From the NCBI GenBank assembly GCA_964460345.1, contig CAYWRO010000002.1, forward strand, positions 45,483 to 109,482: a stretch of 64,000 nucleotides of DNA, given 5' to 3'. Made by a program: the position numbers and the translations under genes. The stretch is from CAYWRO01 sp964460345 (GTDB lineage: Bacteria > Planctomycetota > Phycisphaerae > Phycisphaerales > UBA1924). Below are positions 43,983-52,167 of this stretch, one piece after another (within the stretch, counting starts at the first letter, position 1; each line of letters starts with the position of its first letter). The notes below the pieces were generated by a model. The model was not told the origin of the DNA. It did no database searches and worked only from the letters and a program-made list of their open reading frames with translations.

Positions 43983-44485
43983 CTGAGATCTCCCTCTTCA
44001 ACGAAGAAAACAACTTTCTCGCCCGAACGCCACACACGCCGCGGGCCCTACCGGATCTCGCGCCGGCACACAGAAACGTGCATCCGCGGAACAGAAGCCC
44101 CGGATGCACAACCAGACTGAATAAGCAGGGGGAGTCGCAACAGCCCGGAATCGGGCCCCCGCGACCGTGTCTCTCCATCCTCCTGCGCGGCGAACAGACC
44201 GCCAGCGTTTCAAAATAACCCATTCGGATACCACGATCAAGGGGAATCTCCCGCGAGAGCCAACTTCCAGGGGATCCCAGAGCCTTCTCGGGCCGCACGT
44301 CGGCTTATCAGACCCTCTTGCGAGCCGGCCACGCGGCCTCGCCGGATTGCGCCGCCCCATCGAATCACCCGGCCGCCCCCCTTGACCTGGCGGCTTGCAT
44401 AAGCCCCGCTCCCGGCGATACTTCGGGGCAGGTCCGGCCGGTTTCGCAGACGCTGGCCGGGACCAGGAGGCACACAGGAAAAGAC
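43983..44485. other. 503-bp divergent intergenic region
   Basis: This spacer separates two divergent genes for PEP-CTERM-tailed proteins. It holds a small dyad (GCCCG-GAAT-CGGGC, 44143-44156) and no convincing gene; short open frames lack ribosome sites. Promoters for both genes must lie here, but no clear sigma-70 or sigma-54 element could be assigned. Confidence 0.5.
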
Positions 44486-45184
44486 ATGCACAACCCCACC
44501 CTGCTCGCCCTCACCCTCTCCGCAGCCCTCACCCTCCCCGCGGCAGCCCAGGCCCAGATTACCCTTCAGGGCCTCGGCGGCGCCATCCCGGACGACACCC
44601 CCGCAGGCCTCTCTCTGCCCATCGCGGTTGAGGACGCATTCGCCGTCACCGGCGTCGAGGTCTCAATTATCTGGCCCCAGACCGCCACCTTCGGCCACAC
44701 CGTCCGCGACGGCCACACCTGGGCCGGCGATCTCGTCGCCACCCTCACCTACGACGACGGCACCGGCCTGGAGGGCAGCCTCCGCACCATCACCCTCTTC
44801 GACCGCCTCGGCAAGACCAGCCCGGTCTCCGGCCACGGCTACTCCGCCGATCTCACGGGGACCTACACCTTCGCCGACGGTGGAAACGACCTCTGGGCCT
44901 CCGCGGCCATCGCCACCGCCCTCGCCGGCTCCATCCCCCAAGGCGCCTACCAGCCCGCGGCGAACCTCTTCAACTTCACCGCCGCCTCGTCCACCCCGGT
45001 CTCCCTGAGAGACACCTTCGCCGGCGTCTCCTCACAAGGAACATGGACGCTCACCATCGCCGACATGGCGGGCGGCGAGATCGGCCAGGTCGAAGGGTGG
45101 ACGCTCACCCTCATCCCCGCCCCGGGTCCCGTCGCCCTGATCGGCCTGAGCGCCCTGACGCTCATCTCCCGTCGCCGGCGCTGA
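44486..45184 (+). CDS. Secreted P-domain protein with PEP-CTERM-like tail
   Basis: The ATG at 44486 follows AGGAAAAG. The 232 residues have a signal peptide (residues 1-22), then a proprotein convertase P-like beta domain ending in GTWTLTIADMAGGEIGQVEG. The tail PAPGPVALIGLSALTLISRRRR is a PEP-CTERM-type sorting signal. P domains usually accompany subtilisin proteases, but here the domain is alone, so it is probably a binding or adhesion module displayed at the cell surface. Confidence 0.78.
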   Translation: MHNPTLLALTLSAALTLPAAAQAQITLQGLGGAIPDDTPAGLSLPIAVEDAFAVTGVEVSIIWPQTATFGHTVRDGHTWAGDLVATLTYDDGTGLEGSLRTITLFDRLGKTSPVSGHGYSADLTGTYTFADGGNDLWASAAIATALAGSIPQGAYQPAANLFNFTAASSTPVSLRDTFAGVSSQGTWTLTIADMAGGEIGQVEGWTLTLIPAPGPVALIGLSALTLISRRRR

Positions 45185-45352
45185 CCCCGTTGGACGGTCG
45201 CCGGACCGCCCTCCACCTCAATGTGGATCGTGTTGGACGCGACGGCTCACGCGCGAGGCCGAAGCGGGCGATCGCTCAATCACGCATCGCCAACCTTCCG
45301 TCTGCTCGTAACTTAGATGCAGGGGTCGCCCATCTAAGCGGTGCGGCAGCAT

Positions 45353-45733
45353 TCATAACACAAGCCGAACACGCCGGATCGCGCCGTCCGACACCCGGGC
45401 CAGCGACCGCTCTCCGCCCGCGCGCAGTACGCCGTCGATCTGGAAGCGCGTCGAGGGGTCGGCCACGCGCACGGTCAAGACGCCCGCGCGAAGTCCGACG
45501 ATCGCCGTCCGCTCCGCAAGCGCCGGCGGGAGCACTGCTGCCCAGGCGCCCGCCGCCCCGCCCACCTTGCGCCGCTGCTTCTTCAACTCCGTTATAAGCG
45601 CCTCAACTGGCTGCGCCAGCGGCGCTTCGCGGCCAGGGCGCACCCGGTACTCACGCAGCCGTTCAATGTCATGTCGCTCGGCGGGCGGAAGCATCTCGCT
45701 CAAGTCTACGCCGCGGCGGGCTTGTAAACACAT
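45353..45733 (-). CDS. DUF721/DciA-like protein
   Basis: The 126 residues match the DUF721 layout: a helical N-terminal part followed by VGGAAGAWAAVLPPALAERTAIVGLRAGVLTVRVADPS. In this family DciA proteins help load the DnaB helicase. The start may be 45733 or the ATG at 45694; neither has a strong ribosome site. It lies upstream of and divergent from the HARE-HTH-like gene. Assignment to DciA itself is by family resemblance only. Confidence 0.65.
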   Translation of the reverse strand: MCLQARRGVDLSEMLPPAERHDIERLREYRVRPGREAPLAQPVEALITELKKQRRKVGGAAGAWAAVLPPALAERTAIVGLRAGVLTVRVADPSTRFQIDGVLRAGGERSLARVSDGAIRRVRLVL

Positions 45734-45922
45734 CTTCTATGAAGCGTTCGCCCACTCCGAACCGATGTTGCTCTCAGTTGACAGTCCATCTAACATCTGA
45801 ATGTTCGTGACCACGATGTCTTCTGTCGCGATGTTCGGACAATCCTGCGCCGCATCGCTTCTTCGCACCGGGCCGTTCCGTTGAGCGCCGCCCATCATCA
45901 GCAAGGAAAGGAAGATTTGCAA

Positions 45923-46468
45923 ATGGCCAAGCGTAGAAAAAAGAAGTCATCGAGAAAGACAGCTCGCGCCGGCGCCGGCACCGTCCGCCGCGGCCGGGGC
46001 CGCCCGTCAGCGCTCTCCATCGCCAGCATGATGGAAATCAAGGCTGAGATCGGCCGCCGAGTCAACATGCTCGAGCAGCGCCGCGAAGAGCTGGCCGCGG
46101 AGCTCAACCAGATTGACTCCGACATCGCCGAGTTGCAGGGCTTCTCCGCCAGCAACGGCGCCGGCGGCGGCGCCCGCAAGGCTCACCCCGCCGCGGGCCG
46201 CGGCCGCCCGGCTGCTTCCTCCGCCGCCGCGCCCAGGGGCGCTCGCGGCCGCCGCCGCGCCCGCAACGGCCAGAGCCTCGCCGACGCGCTCAAGGACGTC
46301 CTCACCGGCACCACCATGAGCGTCACCGAGATGGCCGATGCCGTTCAGAAGGCCGGCTACAAGACCAAGAGCGCTGGCAACTTCCGCACCATCGTCAACC
46401 AGACGCTCATCCGCGACCCCAAGACCTTCAAGCGCGTCGGCCGCGGCCAGTACACCGTCAAGGGCTGA
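45923..46468 (+). CDS. Basic coiled-coil protein with HARE-HTH-like domain
   Basis: The ATG at 45923 follows AAGGAAAGGAAG. The 181 residues are very basic: an N-terminal Lys/Arg stretch (MAKRRKKKSSRKTAR), a coiled-coil segment (EIGRRVNMLEQRREELAAELNQ, about 37-70), an Ala/Gly/Arg linker, and a winged-helix domain (about 116-181). That domain has MSVTEMADAVQKAGYKTKS and FRTIVNQTLIRDPKTFKRVGRGQY, similar to the HARE-HTH/RNA polymerase delta type. It probably binds DNA and may organise the nucleoid or influence transcription. The target is unknown. Confidence 0.72.
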   Translation: MAKRRKKKSSRKTARAGAGTVRRGRGRPSALSIASMMEIKAEIGRRVNMLEQRREELAAELNQIDSDIAELQGFSASNGAGGGARKAHPAAGRGRPAASSAAAPRGARGRRRARNGQSLADALKDVLTGTTMSVTEMADAVQKAGYKTKSAGNFRTIVNQTLIRDPKTFKRVGRGQYTVKG

Positions 46469-46570
46469 CCCCTCGACGCCGTCTCCGCTTCCCATCACGG
46501 CCTGGCCGCACCAGCGGCCGGGCCGTTCTTATGCGCTCGGTCGCAACCGCCGCATTCACTATCATCCCCC

Positions 46571-47128
46571 ATGCCGCAAACCACCCCCGCCATCAGCCGC
46601 GACGACCTCGCCCGGCGCATCGCCGACCTCGCCCTCCTCCGAGGCGAGTTCACCCTCCGCTCCGGGCGTAAGAGTTCCTATTACCTCGACAAGTACCTCT
46701 TCTCAACACGCCCGGACGTTCTGGCCGACATCGGCAAGCTCTTCGCCGAACGCATCCGCGACGTCGCCGGCGACGAGGTCGACCGCCTTGCAGGCGCTGA
46801 ACTCGGCGGCATCCCCCTCGTCACCGTCGCCAGCATCGAGACCGGCCTCCCCTGCCTGTTCATCCGCAACGCGAAAAAGGACTACGGCACCGCCAAACAG
46901 ATGGAAGGCCGACTCGAACGAGGCGACCGCGTCATCTTCGTCGAAGACGTCGCCACCACCGGAGGGCAAGCGCTCGAAGCCGTGAACGTCCTGCGCGAAG
47001 CGGGCGCGACCGTCCTCGCCGTCATCGCCACCATCGACCGGCAGGAAGGCGCTCGCGAAAGCATCGAGGCCGCCGGCCTCCGCTTCGAGTCGCTTTTTAC
47101 CAAGCGCGATCTCGGCGTCGACGAGTAG
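46571..47128 (+). CDS. pyrE: Orotate phosphoribosyltransferase
   Basis: The enzyme joins orotate and PRPP to form OMP in pyrimidine synthesis. The 185-residue product has the substrate-binding segment RSGRKSSYYLDKYLFSTRP, the KKDYGTAKQMEGRLERGDR loop region, and the PRPP-binding motif VIFVEDVATTGGQALEAV. Its length is typical. It follows the HARE-HTH-like gene by about 100 bp and is convergent with a zinc-ribbon membrane protein gene. Confidence 0.93.
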   Translation: MPQTTPAISRDDLARRIADLALLRGEFTLRSGRKSSYYLDKYLFSTRPDVLADIGKLFAERIRDVAGDEVDRLAGAELGGIPLVTVASIETGLPCLFIRNAKKDYGTAKQMEGRLERGDRVIFVEDVATTGGQALEAVNVLREAGATVLAVIATIDRQEGARESIEAAGLRFESLFTKRDLGVDE

Positions 47129-47145
47129 CCGGGCGCTTCACGCCG

Positions 47146-47472
47146 TCACGTCGCCGCAATCACATAAACCAGCACGAACGCGCCGATCACCAGCCCCGCC
47201 GTCACCACGACCCACACCGGCGGCCCCTTCGGCTCTCCGCTGAACGCGTGACCGCAGTGCGGGCAGAGCTCCGCCTCGTCGTACACCTCGCGCCCGCACT
47301 CCGGACACTTGCGCGTCGCGTCTCCGAACTGCTCCAGGTCAGCCTCGCTCGGTCCTTCGTCGTGGTGCATCGTCGCCGGGTTCCGCTGCGCCTCGCCACG
47401 CCGGACAACCTCACCGGACCGCGGCGGACGTCGAATCGCTCCCCGCGTTGGATCGGGCCGGGAGTCGTCCAT
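47146..47472 (-). CDS. Zinc-ribbon single-pass membrane protein
   Basis: The ATG at 47472 is used (GTG and TTG codons precede it in frame). The 108 residues contain one zinc ribbon (CPECGREVYDEAELCPHCGH) and a C-terminal membrane segment (WVVVTAGLVIGAFVLVYVIAA). Proteins of this build are common in planctomycetes and have no defined function. It lies 20 bp from the convergent pyrE stop. Confidence 0.7.
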   Translation of the reverse strand: MDDSRPDPTRGAIRRPPRSGEVVRRGEAQRNPATMHHDEGPSEADLEQFGDATRKCPECGREVYDEAELCPHCGHAFSGEPKGPPVWVVVTAGLVIGAFVLVYVIAAT

Positions 47473-47563
47473 CACCAACGATAGCCACCCCCCACTTTAC
47501 ACCCCGAGTCGTCAACACCGGAAGCTTCGGCGTTGCCCTCAAAACTGCTGTGAGGCTCCCCCC

Positions 47564-48415
47564 CTACATCTTCCACACGCCCACGACCACCAACCCCAGC
47601 GCCAGCCAGCACGCCAGCGCCAGCCCCCACCGCTCCAGCCGCGGCAGCTTCGCCACCACCATCGCGTAGTTGATCCACTTCCCGATCACCATCGCCAGCG
47701 CCGCCGCGGGCAGCAGCATGAACGCAAACACGAACAGCGACATCGGCGTCTCGCGATACTCCGGCTCCAACCACAGCACGCCCTTCACCGGCAGCACGAG
47801 GCTTGCGATCATCGCGAGCCCCAGCCCCACCAGCCCCGTCACGAAAGGCGCCGTCAGCCACACCATCCGTCCGCGCCGGATCGCCGCGATCGTCAGCGCC
47901 GTTCCGCACTCCGGACACACCGCCGACTCCAGCCCGAACAGGTCATACCCGCACGTTGGACACGCCGCATCGTGGTCCAGCAGGTACAGCCGGATGCGTT
48001 CATCCTCAGATAGGGGCCCCGGCTGTCGCAGAACTTCATCTCCGGCGCGCCGCTCCCGCGCAACCTCGCGCGCTGGGCGCACGGATGCCGGCCGTCGTGA
48101 CCGCGCCCGCGGGTGATACCGCGCATGCAGCGCCCGGCCGATCCGGCGCGTCAAACGCATCGTCCAGGTCGTCGGCGCGGCCGTCACATCGCGCAGCGTC
48201 AGCAGCCGCGCACACCCCGGACACCGCGGCGAACACTCCGCTGAAACCTCACGATTGCAGTGCCGACACCACGCTCGCGTGTCGAGCAGATACAGCCGCA
48301 GACGCTCCGCCTCATCCACAGGCCGGGGCTGCTGCGCCTCCGCGAAGCGTGCGCCGTGTGCCCGCCCCGCACCCGCTCGTCCCCCCGCGCGCGATGATTC
48401 CGGACCCGGCCTCAT
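47564..48415 (-). CDS. Membrane protein with two zinc-ribbon repeats
   Basis: The ATG at 48415 is chosen; an in-frame GTG at 48442 is the alternative. The 283-residue protein has two copies of a module reading RLYLLD followed by a Cys-x2-Cys zinc ribbon (AWCRHCNREV...CPGCARLL and AACPTCGYDLFG...CPECGTALT). A C-terminal group of three membrane helices follows (LVGLGLAMIASLVLPVKG, FVFAFMLLPAAALAMVIG and WGLALACWLALGLVVVGVW). The internal duplication suggests that each ribbon binds one metal or partner. Function unknown. Confidence 0.65.
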   Translation of the reverse strand: MRPGPESSRAGGRAGAGRAHGARFAEAQQPRPVDEAERLRLYLLDTRAWCRHCNREVSAECSPRCPGCARLLTLRDVTAAPTTWTMRLTRRIGRALHARYHPRARSRRPASVRPAREVARERRAGDEVLRQPGPLSEDERIRLYLLDHDAACPTCGYDLFGLESAVCPECGTALTIAAIRRGRMVWLTAPFVTGLVGLGLAMIASLVLPVKGVLWLEPEYRETPMSLFVFAFMLLPAAALAMVIGKWINYAMVVAKLPRLERWGLALACWLALGLVVVGVWKM

Positions 48416-48500
48416 GCGCGCAGGTATATCGGCCGCAACCACCTCCGGTTGCGAAGATCCAGCGCAGAACCCGTCCTACCTCAAACTGATCGGCCCGGCC

Positions 48501-49235
48501 TCACCGCCGCCGCCTGCTCGCAACACCGAGCCCCGCGAGCGCCAGCGCCGCCACACCTGCCGGAGCGGGAACCGGCGTGTAGTCGATCACCAACTGCGGC
48601 CGCCCTTCCTCGAGGAAGAACTCGCTCGACGTAAACCGCTTGGCCGTCTGCAGCGTCGTCTCATCACCGAGCAGAATCCATCCGAAGTTGCCCGCCGTCC
48701 CGTCCACCCACGCCTGAACATCCGCAACCATCCCGGGGCTCGACCAGAAGTAGAAGTCGGGCTGGTCCACCACCGTGGAGGCGCTCGGCGAAGCGACGAA
48801 GTCCCCGCCGGGAGTCGCCCAGGTCTCGGTGTTGTAGAACGTGTGCAGCCACGTCGCATCGCCGGGCTGTGCCTGGGCCCCCATCCCCCCACCGACCGAT
48901 CCCGCCGCGCCCCAATCCGCCGTGACCCGATGCGCCGTCAGCGTCGCCGGCCCGGAGCTCGTCTGCGCCATGTTCAACCGCAGCGACACGCTGTTGATCG
49001 TCGATCCGGCCGGAATCGACGACACATCGAAGGCCAGCAGCCCGCGGCGGATGTTCGCCGTCCGCCCCGTCTGCCCGACATAAAGGCTGTCCGAGGCCCC
49101 TCCCGCCAGGTCCCCCGTCGGGCTCTCGTAGATCGTCGTGTCACGCATCGCCCCCGTCTCCATGACATCACCGGCCGCAGACAGCGACATCGCCCCACCA
49201 GCCGCGGCGACAAGAGCAATCCGAAACAGACGCAT
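48501..49235 (-). CDS. Secreted DNRLRE-domain protein with PEP-CTERM-like tail
   Basis: The 244 residues start with a signal peptide (MRLFRIALVAAAGGAMSLSAAG), followed by a DNRLRE-type beta-sandwich domain with RDTTIYESPTGDLAGG, GLLAFDVSSIPAGSTINSVSL and QPGDATWLHTFYNTETWATPG. The tail PAPAGVAALALAGLGVASRRRR is PEP-CTERM-like. Such domains often bind carbohydrate or form surface structures. It is leftward and stands alone. Confidence 0.8.
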   Translation of the reverse strand: MRLFRIALVAAAGGAMSLSAAGDVMETGAMRDTTIYESPTGDLAGGASDSLYVGQTGRTANIRRGLLAFDVSSIPAGSTINSVSLRLNMAQTSSGPATLTAHRVTADWGAAGSVGGGMGAQAQPGDATWLHTFYNTETWATPGGDFVASPSASTVVDQPDFYFWSSPGMVADVQAWVDGTAGNFGWILLGDETTLQTAKRFTSSEFFLEEGRPQLVIDYTPVPAPAGVAALALAGLGVASRRRR

Positions 49236-49461
49236 ACGACCCTCCAGACGCAGGGAAACCCCACAATTCTCACGAAACGAAGTTCAGCAGCCCGCGGCCG
49301 AGAGAGCAGCCGCCGCGCAGAACCTCAGAGTAACCCGAAAACAGGGGGCAAGCAACCTCATCGGGGGCTCAATCCGGCAGACTTCCCCACGCACCCAGCC
49401 CTCACCCCACCCAGCCTACCGCCAGCCGCCCGAACCCCCCATCTTCTCACCCCCCACTCCA

Positions 49462-50637
49462 TCACCCGTCCCCCTCCTGCAGCACGATCACATCCCCCGG
49501 ATCCACCGTGATCCGCACCGCCGGCGCCTCCGCCCGCAGCAGCCGCGGATCAGGGTTCAGCTCCGCCACCCGCAGGTCCGTGTGCCCCGGCGCCTCCACG
49601 TGATGGTGCGCGATCTCCCCCAGGTACGTCGTCTGCGTAATCCGGCCCTCCAGCACATTCACTGGACCGCCGGCTTCAAGCCGGCTCCCCCCCTCTCGAT
49701 CCTCTCCGCCCCGCGCCCCCCCGCCTGTCGCCCCCTCCACCCGCAGCGCCTCCGGCCGCAGGCAGCACAGCACTTCGCGCACCCCGCCCGCCAGTTCCCC
49801 AACGTTCCGATGCGTTGACACAAGGTCCCCCGCCGGCGTCTCGATGACCGCCCGCCCACCGTCGATCGTCCGCACCAGCCCCGGCACCATGTTCGCCTCG
49901 CCCAGGAACTCCGCCACAAACCGGTCCGCCGGGTTGCGGTACAGATCCGCCGGACCGCCGATCTGCACGACCTTCCCCGCCCGCATCACGGCGATCCGGT
50001 CCGCCATCGAGAGCGCTTCCTTCTGATCGTGCGTCACGTAGATCGTCGTGATGCCGTTCGGCGATCCCGGCAGCGGCGTCTTGCAGATGCGCCGGATCTC
50101 GCTGCGCAGTTCAATCCGCAACCGCGCATCCAGGTTCGAAAGCGGCTCGTCCAGCAGCAGCACATCCGGCCGCACCACCAGCGCGCGAGCCAGCGCCACG
50201 CGCTGCTGCTGGCCCCCAGAAAGCTGCGTCGGCTTCCGGTCGGCATACTGCCCCATGTGAACGGCGTCCAGCGCCTCCTTCACACGCGCGGCACGCTCCT
50301 CCCCCCCCACTTTGCGCACGTTCAATCCGAATGCCACGTTCTGCGCCACCGTCATGTGCGGCCACAGCGCGTACGACTGAAACACCATTCCCGTGTTCCG
50401 CTTGTTCGGCGGCGCATGCGTCACATCACGCTCGCCGAACCGCAAAAACCCTGTCGAAGGATCCATGAACCCCGCGATCATCCGCAACAGCGTCGTCTTC
50501 CCGCACCCTGAGGGGCCGAGCAGAAAGAACAACTCCCCCTCCGGAATGTGCAGATCCACCCCATCCACAGCCCGAGCCGCCCCAGCTCCGGCCCCGAACA
50601 CCTTCGAGATATTCGTCAGCGTAATCGACGTAGCCAT
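49462..50637 (-). CDS. ABC transporter ATP-binding protein (PotA/FbpC type)
   Basis: This ATPase energises import of a small solute. The ATG at 50637 gives 391 residues with Walker A GPSGCGKTT, Q-loop MVFQSYALWPHMTV, signature LSGGQQQRVALARAL, Walker B VLLLDEPLSNLD and the H-loop YVTHDQKEAL. A TOBE domain occupies the C-terminus. A palindromic element (see 49661-49685) is inserted in frame at about residues 316-323 and encodes SRLEAGGPV within the TOBE region. No permease or binding-protein gene is adjacent. It lies leftward beside a dockerin gene. Confidence 0.88.
   Translation of the reverse strand: MATSITLTNISKVFGAGAGAARAVDGVDLHIPEGELFFLLGPSGCGKTTLLRMIAGFMDPSTGFLRFGERDVTHAPPNKRNTGMVFQSYALWPHMTVAQNVAFGLNVRKVGGEERAARVKEALDAVHMGQYADRKPTQLSGGQQQRVALARALVVRPDVLLLDEPLSNLDARLRIELRSEIRRICKTPLPGSPNGITTIYVTHDQKEALSMADRIAVMRAGKVVQIGGPADLYRNPADRFVAEFLGEANMVPGLVRTIDGGRAVIETPAGDLVSTHRNVGELAGGVREVLCCLRPEALRVEGATGGGARGGEDREGGSRLEAGGPVNVLEGRITQTTYLGEIAHHHVEAPGHTDLRVAELNPDPRLLRAEAPAVRITVDPGDVIVLQEGDG
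49661..49685 (-). repeat. Palindromic element inserted in the ABC ATPase gene
   Basis: The core GCCGGCTTCAAGCCGGC (49669-49685) is a perfect 17-nt palindrome. With the flanking CTGGACC it is identical over 24 bases to a stretch inside parB (54690-54713). On the coding strand it is read in the frame giving SRLEAGG. It lies in a Gly-rich insertion between TOBE-domain segments. Confidence 0.8.
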
Positions 50638-50656
50638 CAGGCCCCAAGCGTAGCCC

Positions 50657-50750
50657 CGTACCACAGGCGTCCCGCCTGGTGACCCACCGTGGCACAGGCG
50701 TCTCGTCTGTGACCCAACGTCCCTTACCACAGACGCCGCGCCTGCGCCTC
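50657..50750. repeat. Three roughly 30-bp palindromic repeats
   Basis: Units at 50657-50687 and 50688-50717 share CGT-N2-CACAGGCGTC...CGCCTG/CGTCTGTG-like arms ending GACCCA, and a third diverged unit (ACCACAGACGCCGCGCCTG) follows. Each unit is a short dyad. They fill the space between the ABC ATPase start and the terminator of the dockerin gene. No gene is here. Confidence 0.7.
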
Positions 50751-50792
50751 GAACGCCCCCGGCACCTCGTCCCGCCCGACGAACAGAAAAAA

Positions 50793-50822
50793 GGAGACCC
50801 GCACCACGCGGCACGGGCCTCC
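50793..50822 (-). terminator. Intrinsic terminator of the leftward dockerin gene
   Basis: On the minus strand GGAGGCCCG and CGGGTCTCC form a stem with a 12-base loop, followed directly by TTTTTTCTG. It lies about 40 bp after the stop of the gene at 50860. An almost identical hairpin recurs at 53491-53520. Confidence 0.85.
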
Positions 50823-50859
50823 TCGGGGCACACAGAAGAAAGACCGGATCAGATCCGTC

Positions 50860-51933
50860 TCAGCAGGGCTCGCCCGCCGAGGCCGGGAACCAGCAGTCCA
50901 GGAAAGACAGCAGGTCAAATACGTCAACGCCGCCCGCGCCATCCAGCTCCGCCGCGGCGTCCCCAGCAAACCACAAGTCCAGGTACGCCAGCAGGTCGAA
51001 GACGTCGACTTGCGCGGCGTTCCCGTCCATCTCACACGCGCACTGCGGCGGCAGCGTCCCGGTGAACGTCCCGATCTGGAAGGCGTTGACATCAGCCGCG
51101 ACGTGCGAGAAGCTGAACCCGCCCGCCCCATCTGCCGCCGCCACATACACACCGTCGGCCGCGGTGAACAAGTAGTTGCCGTTCTCCAGCAGCACCGCTC
51201 CGCGTGGCATCACGCCGAAGAGGCCGGTGCCCAACGCACCGGTGCTAATGAACGTTCGAATCGTGCCGTCAGCATTGTAGTGGTACACCCCCTGAACCTC
51301 CGGCTGGCTGAAGTTGAGATAGTTCACGGTAATCACGCTGTTGTCCGGCTGCACAACGATCTGCTGTGGCCAGTCCAGGTCCGTCGCGAAATCACTCACG
51401 TAGTTGCCGAGCTGGTCGAACAACTCCAACGCGCCATTCTGCGTGCTCCCGGCGATGAACCCGCCTTGGTAGTACTCGATGTCGTACGCGCCGAGCGTGT
51501 AGATGACCCCCACTTCCACCCCGTCCAGAGTGTAAATGCCGGACCCCGGGTCGATCGCCACGAGTGCGTTCGTCCCGTTCGTGCTGATGCCGTAGGGCTG
51601 CGCGTCGCCAGTGGAAAAGCGACCGATGAGGTTGCCCTGCTGGTCCAGTCGGAGAATCCCCCTGAACCCCTCGGAGTACCACTGCCCGGAGATCCAGATC
51701 TCGTCCCCAAGCATCTCCACCGCCTGCGGCTGGCTTGGCATTGACCAGCTCCCGTCGCTCGGCGGAGTAATCCAGTTCGGGTCGATCAGCGATCCGTCGA
51801 CTGCGCTGAACAGCATGATCCGGTCTTCGCGGTTGTCCAGGATCATCAACTGCCCTGACGCCGCGCTCGCTCCCGCGATCACCGCCGCGGCCGACGCCAC
51901 ACACCGCATTGCACCTGCTTTGAAACGTGCCAT
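50860..51933 (-). CDS. Secreted propeller-like protein with GC-type dockerin tail
   Basis: The 357-residue product has a signal peptide (residues 1-28) and a beta-propeller-like body with repeats such as GILRLDQQGNLIGRFSTGD and QPYGISTNGTNALVAIDP, similar to NHL-type blades. The duplicated dockerin tail has VDVFDLLAYLDLWFAGDAAAE and VDVFDLLSFLDCWFPASAGEPC. A degenerate copy of its C-terminal third lies at 53557. The divergent neighbour at 52168 is of unknown function, and remnants of the same gene pair recur to its right. Confidence 0.75.
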   Translation of the reverse strand: MARFKAGAMRCVASAAAVIAGASAASGQLMILDNREDRIMLFSAVDGSLIDPNWITPPSDGSWSMPSQPQAVEMLGDEIWISGQWYSEGFRGILRLDQQGNLIGRFSTGDAQPYGISTNGTNALVAIDPGSGIYTLDGVEVGVIYTLGAYDIEYYQGGFIAGSTQNGALELFDQLGNYVSDFATDLDWPQQIVVQPDNSVITVNYLNFSQPEVQGVYHYNADGTIRTFISTGALGTGLFGVMPRGAVLLENGNYLFTAADGVYVAAADGAGGFSFSHVAADVNAFQIGTFTGTLPPQCACEMDGNAAQVDVFDLLAYLDLWFAGDAAAELDGAGGVDVFDLLSFLDCWFPASAGEPC

Positions 51934-52167
51934 TCGCCTTCTCCTGCTGGGTGTTCACGTGATGCCGCTGCCTCCCGCGGCAACGGCCAATGCCTGCTCG
52001 CTCCTGGCGGACCACCTGATCCGAAGACGGCGCTTGGAGTGCGCGCCGGAAGAAACTTCACCCAAGATACTTGTTTCGCGCCAGATGTCAAGGTATTTTC
52101 TTCGCACGGTGCTGGAATCATTTTGTTTGTAATCTGAACGGTCGACACGCCGTCCGCGGGACCCGAT

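Noticed and set aside
44380..44405. TTGACC...GCATAAG and CTGGCGGCTTGCA as promoter elements for the PEP-CTERM gene
   Set aside because: Spacing fits neither sigma-70 (about 10 instead of 17) nor sigma-54 (6 instead of 10).
50657..50750. Possible small CRISPR-like array
   Set aside because: The units are diverged dyads without spacers, with only about three copies.
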